From contig CAIKEU010000106.1 in assembly GCA_903826575.1 (NCBI GenBank), positions 1 through 64,000 on the forward strand: 64,000 nucleotides of DNA. The letters are read 5' to 3'. The translations under genes were made by a program, and so were the position numbers. This document shows, piece after piece, positions 56,652 through 64,000 of the stretch. Position 1 is the first letter of the stretch; each line of letters starts with the position of its first letter. This DNA comes from an uncultured bacterium (GTDB lineage: Bacteria > Actinomycetota > Actinomycetes > S36-B12 > CAIYMF01). The notes beneath the pieces are model-generated. The model was not told the origin of the DNA. It did not search any database and saw only the letters and a list, made by a program, of their open reading frames with translations.

Positions 56652-57076
56652 TGAGCGGTAAGCCGAAGAATTCAGTGCTGAAGAAGTTAAGCGGCATTAA
56701 CCATACGACTGCTCCCATCGAGCAATTCGAGCAGGCCGCCGATGCTCTGGGATGGCGCCTCATCGCCCTTGATGGATCGGATGTCAGCGATAAGGACGGT
56801 TTTCTCGAACTCTGCGCGAATGCGTTTGGCTTGCCGGAGTGGTTCGGTATGAACTGGGATGCGTTGGACGAATGCCTGACGGAAATCGACCTTGAGACAC
56901 CGGGGCTTGTCGTCCTGTGGTCGTCATGGAGCGAGTTTGCGCAGGCTGACCCCGAGGAGTTTGCAACAGCCGTCGACGTACTTCGCACCGCGGCTGGAGT
57001 GTGGGCTGACGACGGCGTTAAGGGTGGCGTACTTCTCATTGGTGACGGACCGCAGATCCACCTACCAGCGCTCTAG
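56651..57076 (+). CDS. Barstar-family ribonuclease inhibitor
   Basis: 141 aa; 'IALDGSDVSDKDGFLELCANAFGLPEWFGMNWDALDECLTEI'. TAATG overlap with the upstream RNase gene. Confidence 0.92.
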   Translation: MSGKPKNSVLKKLSGINHTTAPIEQFEQAADALGWRLIALDGSDVSDKDGFLELCANAFGLPEWFGMNWDALDECLTEIDLETPGLVVLWSSWSEFAQADPEEFATAVDVLRTAAGVWADDGVKGGVLLIGDGPQIHLPAL

Positions 57077-57097
57077 TGACAACCCCTGGGCCGCTGA

Positions 57098-58663
57098 CTA
57101 AACGGAGATCGGTCCGCGAATGATCAACTGGTCATGACGCGCAAGAGCAGGTCGATCTTCAGGGAGGAGACCGTGCGAGGCCGGTTCGCCAAAGAACAGC
57201 GCACGTTCTCGCGGCGAAACCGAAACGGCGAGCGCCACGGCGCCTGCCGCTGCCAGCATCGCTATTCCGTCAGATAGTTCGAACAGGCTGTCGGCCGTCG
57301 CACTTGGTTCACACAGCCCGTACAGGGTGAATCCCGCAATGAGGAGTAGGACCGCGCGCAGTTCCTTTGCTGTGAGCCCGGCGGCGGCCGCAAGTGGCAG
57401 AGCCCACAGGAGATACCACGGCTGAATGACCGGCCCTAAAACGACCACGGCGACGAATGCTAAGACCAAGCCTCGCAATGCTGTGCGACCTTCAGGTTTG
57501 ATGATCAGACGGGCGATCATGATTATGGCGGCGAGCTCAAAGAGGGCTCGGAAGACAGTCACGGTGAGATCGACGTGATCGCCGAGACCAAACCACTTCA
57601 GGAGGTTTCCTGACGCCATTCCCAGTGCCGTCGATGGCGATAGCCATGTTCGCACCGTGCCCGGTGTCGTCAGGGCGTGTACCCAACCGAGGTTGACCCC
57701 GACCAGTGCCGAGGCTCCCACAAAGCAAGCGGCCCCGACTGCCCCTGTTTTTGCCCAAGCAATGAGTCGTTGATTTCGACCGCTCTGGGTGCCAGCCCAG
57801 ATGAGTCCGACAAAGGGTAGCGCGAGCAGGCCGATCGGTTTGACCATTGCACCGGCCGTCACAGCGATGATTCCAACGATCATCCTGCCTTCCAGCGCCA
57901 TGCACATGCCGGCGGCGATTAAACCGATCATGAGGGAGTCGTTATGCGAACTCGCTACGAAGTTCATCAGAATGAGGGGATTCATCACCCCAAGCCACAG
58001 AGCCTTCGGCGCATCGATTCCGTTGAGAAAAGCCAACCGTGGTACGTAGTAGGCAAGTAGAGCGACACCAGCGATTGCTACCAGCCTAAAGGCGATTGCG
58101 GCGACGAATGGATCGCCGATCACCTGTGCGATGGCGCGCGAAATCCCAAGGAAGACAGGGCCGTACGGGGTTGGAACTTGACTCCACATGGGGTCGACGC
58201 CGTCGCGAAACCAGCCTGGGATTGAGTCGACTCCGTTGGTGTACGGGTCGACACCCTTAAGCACGAGCTTTCCCTGTGCGTAATACGAGTAGACGTCCCG
58301 GCTGAATAGTGGTGGTGCAAGCACCAGTGGTGCGATCCAGATCGCCAGCACACTCCACAGCCGTCGTACATCGCGAATGTGGCCCGAGAGCACGTCAGCC
58401 CCGGCTACGAGCCAGGCCTGAAGAAGAAGTGCGCCTCCGAGAATCACGCACACTCGAGAAAGGAACATGCCGATGTCCGTCGTGCGCAACGTGTGCACGA
58501 ACGGGACGTCGACGAGACCGTAGATCGGAAGCCAGCCCACCCCAAGGGCTCCGAGCGCGATGACACTCGTTGCGATCAGGCCCGGTACGGCGTAACGAAG
58601 CGTGAACGCGAGTTGTGAATCCGAATCGTGGTGTTCGCCGTAGACAGGGTCAACGGAAGCCAC
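57098..58663 (-). CDS. mptB: Polyprenol-phosphate-mannose-dependent alpha-(1->6) mannosyltransferase, MptB-like
   Basis: 521 aa multi-TM; 'LFSRDVYSYYAQGKLVLKGVDPYTNGVDSIPG', 'NPLILMNFVASSHNDSLMIGLIAAGM'. Confidence 0.86.
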   Translation of the reverse strand: MASVDPVYGEHHDSDSQLAFTLRYAVPGLIATSVIALGALGVGWLPIYGLVDVPFVHTLRTTDIGMFLSRVCVILGGALLLQAWLVAGADVLSGHIRDVRRLWSVLAIWIAPLVLAPPLFSRDVYSYYAQGKLVLKGVDPYTNGVDSIPGWFRDGVDPMWSQVPTPYGPVFLGISRAIAQVIGDPFVAAIAFRLVAIAGVALLAYYVPRLAFLNGIDAPKALWLGVMNPLILMNFVASSHNDSLMIGLIAAGMCMALEGRMIVGIIAVTAGAMVKPIGLLALPFVGLIWAGTQSGRNQRLIAWAKTGAVGAACFVGASALVGVNLGWVHALTTPGTVRTWLSPSTALGMASGNLLKWFGLGDHVDLTVTVFRALFELAAIIMIARLIIKPEGRTALRGLVLAFVAVVVLGPVIQPWYLLWALPLAAAAGLTAKELRAVLLLIAGFTLYGLCEPSATADSLFELSDGIAMLAAAGAVALAVSVSPRERALFFGEPASHGLLPEDRPALARHDQLIIRGPISV

Positions 58664-58757
58664 GTTCCAAGGGTACTAGCGTCCAGTGCCCTGGCGAACC
58701 GAAAACACCAGTGTTCCGAGTGATCCCGGTCTCCGGCCGAGGGTGAGTGGGAGGTGG

Positions 58758-60278
58758 CTAGTGCAGGTACGTCGGCGCGTATGAACGGTCTACGCCCGTA
58801 ATGCGTTCGGCAGCGAGCCGACCGGACACCAACACCATCGGGACTCCCACGCCAGGCTGGGTCCCAGAGCCGGTGAACACAACGTTCTCACCAAAGAGGT
58901 TGGCTGGTCGGAAGGGTCCGGTCTGAATGAAGGAGTGCGCTGACGCGAAGGGTGCGCCTCTTTCCAGCCCTTGAGCAGCCCAATCCAGAGGCGTGGTGAC
59001 GTGTTCAACTTCGATTGCATCACCAAATCCGATGTAGCCGCGCTGTTCGAGAGTTCGAACGATCTCATCTCGGTATCGGGGGCCGGTGATCCGCCAATCA
59101 ATATCTGCATCGAGATTCGGAGTGGGGAACAGGACGTAGTAGATCTGCTTGCTATCCGGTGCGAGATCTGGATCAGAGTACGTCGGATTCGTGACCAGAA
59201 TGCTCGGATCGCTCATGAGTTGCTTGTCATTGATCAACTCACGAAAGACCCCATCCCATGATCGTCCGAAGTGAATGTTGTGATGGGCCGTCTTCGTGTA
59301 CGTCGCCGACGAGCCAGCCAAGAGCAGGAAACACGACGGTGAGTAGGTGAGGCGACGAACATTCCAAGGCTCTCGGCCAAGGAGTTGCCGGTACGCAACT
59401 GGCAGGTCAGGATTCAACACCACAACATCAGCGGCGTATCGCTCACCGTTGGCGGTGCGAACGGCAACGGCACGCTGACCACTCATCTCGACGTCGGTTA
59501 CTTCGGTGCCGTAATGAATCTGTACGCCATGCTTTTCTGCCGCTGCGGCCATTGCTTTCGGCAGTGCGTGCATCCCCCCTTTGGGGAAGTAGACGCCGGC
59601 GACCGAGTCCATGTAGGCGATGATTGCGTAAATGGCCAGCGCGTCCTGGGGGGATAGCCCCGCGTACATGGCCTGAAAACTAAAAAGTCGTTCGGTACGT
59701 GGGTCATTCAGGTACTGACGAACCTTCGGCGCGAGCTTGCGAAAGCCGCCAATGGCAACGAGTTTCGCTAGGTTTTCGGTCAGAAGGTCCAGCGGCGTAT
59801 CGATGTTCGTGTCGATGAAATCGCGCATTTCATAGCGATACAGCTTCGATACGAAATCAACGTAGCGTCGGTATCCGGCGGCCTCTGCCGGTGAGATCAC
59901 CTGCGAAATCTCTTCGGCCATCGCATCGACGTTCGAGTGGACGTCAAGTTGTGATCCATCGGGATAGAAGGCTCGGTAGAGCGGTTCGACAGGCATCAGA
60001 TCGAGCCAGTCATTCATATCTTCACCGACGGAATTAAATGCATCGTGAATGAGATCAGGCATCGTCAGGACGGTAGGCCCGGTATCGAAGCGGTAACCAG
60101 CATCGTCGATCAGGCCAGCCCGCCCGCCCGGTACAGACTCACGTTCCAGAATCGTCACCTGTCGACCGGCCCCTGCCAGCCGAAGTGCGCATGACAGGCC
60201 CGCGAGTCCGGCACCTACGATCACGACGTTGTCGGTGCGGCCCTGAACGGTACGAGGTGAACGACCTAGAAAACCCAT
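58758..60278 (-). CDS. crtI: Phytoene desaturase
   Basis: 506 aa; 'VVIVGAGLAGLSCALRLAGAGRQVTILERESVPGGRAG', C-terminal 'VFTGSGTQPGVGVPMVLVSGRLAAERI'. Confidence 0.95.
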   Translation of the reverse strand: MGFLGRSPRTVQGRTDNVVIVGAGLAGLSCALRLAGAGRQVTILERESVPGGRAGLIDDAGYRFDTGPTVLTMPDLIHDAFNSVGEDMNDWLDLMPVEPLYRAFYPDGSQLDVHSNVDAMAEEISQVISPAEAAGYRRYVDFVSKLYRYEMRDFIDTNIDTPLDLLTENLAKLVAIGGFRKLAPKVRQYLNDPRTERLFSFQAMYAGLSPQDALAIYAIIAYMDSVAGVYFPKGGMHALPKAMAAAAEKHGVQIHYGTEVTDVEMSGQRAVAVRTANGERYAADVVVLNPDLPVAYRQLLGREPWNVRRLTYSPSCFLLLAGSSATYTKTAHHNIHFGRSWDGVFRELINDKQLMSDPSILVTNPTYSDPDLAPDSKQIYYVLFPTPNLDADIDWRITGPRYRDEIVRTLEQRGYIGFGDAIEVEHVTTPLDWAAQGLERGAPFASAHSFIQTGPFRPANLFGENVVFTGSGTQPGVGVPMVLVSGRLAAERITGVDRSYAPTYLH

Positions 60279-60334
60279 GCCCTCAGCCTAGGCATCAACG
60301 CTCACCTCGGCCCGTCGAAGTTGGGCGTTGTGAT

Positions 60335-61456
60335 CTATATCGAACGTGAGGTGGCCGCGTGGGCCAGTCCGGTGAGGATCTCACGTGCGGGCTCTGTCAA
60401 GTCGACGGTGTCGAGCGCTGCAAGACTTTGGGCGGTCAGCGCGTCTATAAGGGCTTCGACGTGAGCCAGCGCACCTGTGTCGGTGATGACCTCGCGTAAG
60501 GCACTGACTCCCGATACGTCGAGCGCCGGATCGCCTAGGTGGCGACGCAGTAGTGCTTGCTGTGCGGGCGTTGAGGCCTCGAGCGCCGTCGCGATCAAGA
60601 CGGTTCGCTTGCCCTCGCGTAGATCATCGCCAGCAGGCTTGCCCGTCTGCGCTGGATCTCCGAAGACGCCCAGAACATCATCGCGAAGTTGAAATGCCTC
60701 GCCGAGTGGAAGCCCGTAACCGGAGTAGGCAATGTGAATCTCGTCAGGCGCACCTGCAAGGGCCGCGCCGAGGTGAAGTGGCCTTTCAATCGTGTATTTG
60801 GCCGATTTAAAGCGCACGACGCGCATCGCGCGCTCTGCTGAGCCACCGCCGACGGCTTGTTCGAGTAGGTCGAGGTATTGGCCAGCCATGAGTTCGGTTC
60901 GCATGATGTCGTACACAGGTTTGCCGCGAAGTACCTGTTCTGCAGAAAGGCCACAGTTCATGAGTAACTCGTCGGCCCAAGACAGACACAGATCTCCGAG
61001 AAGAATGGCCGCGCCGAGGCCAAATCCCTCAGAAGATCCGAGCCACTCGTTTTCACGATGCAACGTGGCGAATCGTCGATGTGCCGCCGGCATACCTCGC
61101 CTAGTATCCGAACCATCCATCACATCGTCATGGATGAGGGCGCACGCTTGTAAGAGCTCAAGTGCCGTAGCTGCCGTCACTGCTGCATCGCTGGCGTCCC
61201 CACCGGCGCCGCGCCATCCCCAGTAGCAAAAGGCTGGACGAAGGCGCTTGCCGCCACGAAGCAGGTCGATCACTGAATCAGTTAGCGGTCCAAGATCTGG
61301 ACTCACGTCGTCGAGGATCGGCGCCTGATGGGCTAGGAATTCGTCGAGCCGCTTTTGCACCCGAACGCGCAGTTCGTCAGCATCGAGCGGCGAGGTCGGC
61401 GCAGCATGTGTTCCCACGAGGTGACAATCTACGGCTTCGCAGTGATTTCGGCGCAA
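60335..61456 (-). CDS. crtE: Polyprenyl (geranylgeranyl) diphosphate synthase
   Basis: 373 aa; 'GGKRLRPAFCYWGWRG', 'LIHDDVMDGSDTRRGMPAAH', 'QLRDDVLGVFGDPAQTGKPAGDDLREGKRT'. Confidence 0.94.
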   Translation of the reverse strand: MRRNHCEAVDCHLVGTHAAPTSPLDADELRVRVQKRLDEFLAHQAPILDDVSPDLGPLTDSVIDLLRGGKRLRPAFCYWGWRGAGGDASDAAVTAATALELLQACALIHDDVMDGSDTRRGMPAAHRRFATLHRENEWLGSSEGFGLGAAILLGDLCLSWADELLMNCGLSAEQVLRGKPVYDIMRTELMAGQYLDLLEQAVGGGSAERAMRVVRFKSAKYTIERPLHLGAALAGAPDEIHIAYSGYGLPLGEAFQLRDDVLGVFGDPAQTGKPAGDDLREGKRTVLIATALEASTPAQQALLRRHLGDPALDVSGVSALREVITDTGALAHVEALIDALTAQSLAALDTVDLTEPAREILTGLAHAATSRSI

Positions 61457-61562
61457 TTGGACATTGTTTTCCCTCGCCGTGTGGCATTGGTCTACCGGCA
61501 GTGGCTTAGCTGATGGGCCAATGATCGGGACAGGATCGACGTGAGTAAGGCAGGATCGTCAC

Positions 61563-62189
61563 ATGGGTAGATCAGTGACAGTAACCGGGTTTGGCCGCGC
61601 GAGTGGTACCTACGATCAAGCCACCTTGCGGTTGGCTGCGGCAGCTCGTGCAACCAATCCTGGTGACGCGACCGCGCGAGCAACGTACGCCATGGCCGCT
61701 ATGCGTGAGGTGATTTTGCGCGGTGGAGTTGAGGAATCGGCCCTGTCGACAACAAACATTTCGCTATCCCCAGTGCATGACCCATGGCCAACAGTGGTGG
61801 CTTACGAAGCGACCTTGGGTCTAGCGGTCAAGGTGAGGGATTTGACGTCGATCGGATCGCTCCTGGTTTCGGCGGTGGAGTCCGGTGGCGATGGTGCACG
61901 AGTTGATGGAATTGAGTTCACCCATCGCGACCCGGCTTCGTTGCACAACGCTGCTCGCGACTCAGCCTTTGCCGACGCGCTAGCCAAAGCCCAACAGTTC
62001 GCTGGGTTGGCCGGGCAAGCCCTGGGCGAGGTTCGCCACGTGGTTGAGGGATCGGGTGCGATGCCGGCCCCGCGCGGACGCATGATGATGGCGATGGCCG
62101 ACTCGTCCGGTGGTGCTCCTATCGACGCTGGGGAGGGCACCATCACTTCGATGGTCACCGTAACGTGGGCACTGGGACCTTCCGTCTGA
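61563..62189 (+). CDS. SIMPL domain-containing protein
   Basis: 208 aa; 'VTGFGRASGTYDQATLRLAAAA', 'STTNISLSPVHD...VAYEATLGLAVKVRDLTSIGSLLVSAVESGGD'. Confidence 0.9.
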   Translation: MGRSVTVTGFGRASGTYDQATLRLAAAARATNPGDATARATYAMAAMREVILRGGVEESALSTTNISLSPVHDPWPTVVAYEATLGLAVKVRDLTSIGSLLVSAVESGGDGARVDGIEFTHRDPASLHNAARDSAFADALAKAQQFAGLAGQALGEVRHVVEGSGAMPAPRGRMMMAMADSSGGAPIDAGEGTITSMVTVTWALGPSV

Positions 62190-62848
62190 TGGATGTGCCG
62201 TCGCGCGCGGAGTATTTCGAGCGCTGGTCTGAACTGCATGGAGGATATGACCCGCGGAAGTCTCGGTTCGTCGGACCGTGGTTGACGTTGATCTACACAC
62301 TCGCACGCCCGTTTGCTGCGGTAGGAATGCAGCCGGATGTCGTGACCTTGTTGGGTGTTGGCGTAGCTGGCGCTGTCGTGTGGTGTGCATCAGTTGGCGG
62401 TCATTGGCTGGTGCTAGCGGCTATGGTGTGTGCGCTGTCCGGAGTCTTTGACTCATTGGACGGCGCCGTGGCGGTGCTGACGGGACGCACTACCCAATGG
62501 GGTGCGCTGCTGGACTCACTTGTCGATCGAATCAGCGATCTGCTGTACCTATGTGCCCTGTGGATCGTAGGCGCACCGGTTTCGTGGTGCGTTTTTGCAG
62601 GATGCGCGCTCTTCTTATTGGAGTACACAAGGGCCCGGGCGCTGGCGATCGGCATGGATGACGTTGGGATCATCAGTATCGGGGAGCGGCCGACCCGGGT
62701 GACCGTCGTGTCGATGTTCCTGCTGGCTGCCGGAATTTACTCGGCTTGTGCCGCAACGTGGGTGAGTTATACCGCTGCGATTCTCGCCGTGCTGTGCGTC
62801 GTGGGGCTTGTTCAATTTCTGTGGGTCGCTCGACAGCGACTTCGATAG
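62189..62848 (+). CDS. CDP-alcohol phosphatidyltransferase family protein
   Basis: 'GVFDSLDGAVAVLTGRTTQWGALLDSLVDRISD' (DGx2Ax8Gx3Dx3D-type motif); overlaps the SIMPL gene stop. Confidence 0.92.
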   Translation: MDVPSRAEYFERWSELHGGYDPRKSRFVGPWLTLIYTLARPFAAVGMQPDVVTLLGVGVAGAVVWCASVGGHWLVLAAMVCALSGVFDSLDGAVAVLTGRTTQWGALLDSLVDRISDLLYLCALWIVGAPVSWCVFAGCALFLLEYTRARALAIGMDDVGIISIGERPTRVTVVSMFLLAAGIYSACAATWVSYTAAILAVLCVVGLVQFLWVARQRLR

Positions 62849-62899
62849 GTCATGGACGTTGGGCGAATCCGGGGCCTGGCCTTAGCTCACTGATCCCAC

Positions 62900-63430
62900 G
62901 TGCGGCATTGTGATGGCATGGATCATCTCGAACAGGACGGCACTCGGCCGGACGTGCAGCCGGACTGGCGGGTTCACGGTGTGCACGTTGTGCGTGCGGC
63001 GGAGTTGGACAACAACACCGCGCAAACACTAGGCATGAACCGGGCTGCTGCGATCACCGCTGCTCGTCAAGGAGCCCAGCTGCTATGGGCGGGCACCGTC
63101 GATATTCATGCGGGTGCAGCCACAGGTGCCCATCATCACGGGCCGGTGGAGAGTGTGATTTACGTTGTCCGAGGCACGGCGCGAATGCGCTGGGGTTCGC
63201 GGCTGGAGTTCATTGCTGAAGCCGGTCCTGGTGACTTCATTCATGTGCCCCCATTCGTGCCACATCAGGAGATAAATGCCAGTAGCGACGAGACACTTTC
63301 CTGTGTCCTGGTGCGCTCCGGCCAAGATCCGGTAGTCGTCAACCTCGACGACATCGAAATTGAATCCTCCCCTCAGTCCATCGAGTGGGTCGACGATCTG
63401 CATCGTCCATCGCCGCAGGCCGACTCCTAG
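62900..63430 (+). CDS. Cupin domain-containing protein
   Basis: 176 aa; 'GAATGAHHHGPVESVIYVVRGTARMRWGSRLEFIAEAGPGDFIHVPPFVPHQEINAS'. Confidence 0.9.
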   Translation: MRHCDGMDHLEQDGTRPDVQPDWRVHGVHVVRAAELDNNTAQTLGMNRAAAITAARQGAQLLWAGTVDIHAGAATGAHHHGPVESVIYVVRGTARMRWGSRLEFIAEAGPGDFIHVPPFVPHQEINASSDETLSCVLVRSGQDPVVVNLDDIEIESSPQSIEWVDDLHRPSPQADS

Positions 63431-63483
63431 CTCGTGCTGTTGTCAGCTCGAGTCACATCGGATCAACGACGTACAATTCTGGC

Positions 63484-63720
63484 ATGAGTAATGTGCAGGT
63501 AGAGCCGGCGAATCGTTCATGGACAATCACCAAAGTCATTGCCGTCATTGTTGGAATCCTGAGTGCTGGATACATGTTGCCGTGGACGATTGCGGCAGTT
63601 CGCGATGTTCCGCACTGGTTTGTTTTTTGGATCAATCTGCTGCTCGGATGGACGATCATCGGGTGGATCGTCGCGTTAGTCATGGCTCTCAAGCGCCAGC
63701 GATACGTCGTTAGTGGCTAG
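63484..63720 (+). CDS. Superinfection immunity protein-like small membrane protein (T4 Imm fold family)
   Basis: 78 aa; two TM segments; 'LPWTIAAVRDVPHWFVFWINLLLGWTIIGWIVALVMALKR'. Confidence 0.78.
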   Translation: MSNVQVEPANRSWTITKVIAVIVGILSAGYMLPWTIAAVRDVPHWFVFWINLLLGWTIIGWIVALVMALKRQRYVVSG

Positions 63721-63726
63721 CGGCTG

Positions 63727-64000
63727 CTAAGCCTTCGTCGTGGCTTCCCCGTCGCGACCAATAGCGTTCGCGACGATTTCTGCGGACATGCCCACGAGCG
63801 GTAAACCGCCGCCGGGATGTGCGGATCCGCCAACCAAGTAGAGCCCTGGAATCGGGGAGATATTCGCGGGTCTCAGGAAGGCAGCTCGAGCACCATTACT
63901 CGAGGTGCCGTAGATCCCTCCGCCCGGCGCGCGGGTAGCGTGTTCGAGATCCGCAGGAGTGCGCGTGATTGTCCACAGTGCCCGGCCGCGTAAGTCGACT
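63727..64000 (-). CDS. Phytoene desaturase-like FAD-dependent oxidoreductase, C-terminal part (truncated by window end)
   Basis: Minus-strand translation ends ...FLRPANISPIPGLYLVGGSAHPGGGLPLVGMSAEIVANAIGRDGEATTKA*, a CrtI/CrtO-type C-terminal FAD motif. Confidence 0.85.
   Translation of the reverse strand, partial: VDLRGRALWTITRTPADLEHATRAPGGGIYGTSSNGARAAFLRPANISPIPGLYLVGGSAHPGGGLPLVGMSAEIVANAIGRDGEATTKA

Overview
The window is a dense, mostly syntenic chromosomal segment of a high-GC actinobacterium. I found no mobile elements, CRISPR arrays, rRNA or tRNA genes. From left to right it carries: (i) a cobalamin-riboswitch-controlled minus-strand operon with a secreted terpene-cyclase-like toroid protein, an SCO2322-type anchored protein and a complete ECF transporter (T, fused A-A', S); (ii) PspA, NadA, glycerate kinase, ErpA, a PfkB-family kinase, Aat, TusA and a cysteine desulfurase; (iii) the aa3-bc1 respiratory locus (ctaCDF, qcrB-qcrA-qcrC, ctaE); (iv) trpD, a DnaQ/UvrC-like fusion nuclease, a two-component system, small SRPBCC and zinc-ribbon proteins, a ROK kinase, PlsC and GlpK; (v) a 6-phosphofructokinase whose motifs predict PPi dependence, two unrelated DAHP synthases, an Ada-AlkA/Ogt alkylation-repair pair and a threonine aldolase; (vi) a PASTA Ser/Thr kinase; (vii) a carotenoid region (crtYc, crtYd, crtB, crtI, crtE and a second desaturase-like gene at the right edge) interrupted by a barnase-like lipoprotein/barstar pair and mptB. 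The strongest items for follow-up are the riboswitch-controlled toroid/ECF operon, which is a candidate bacterial transcobalamin-like uptake system, and an aromatic leader peptide (MRSTYFYGYRPGVTGWAV*) with a terminator upstream of the type I DAHP synthase. Next are the barnase-like lipoprotein/barstar pair and the predicted PPi-PFK. All calls come from reading the sequence and ORF translations; no database search was run.
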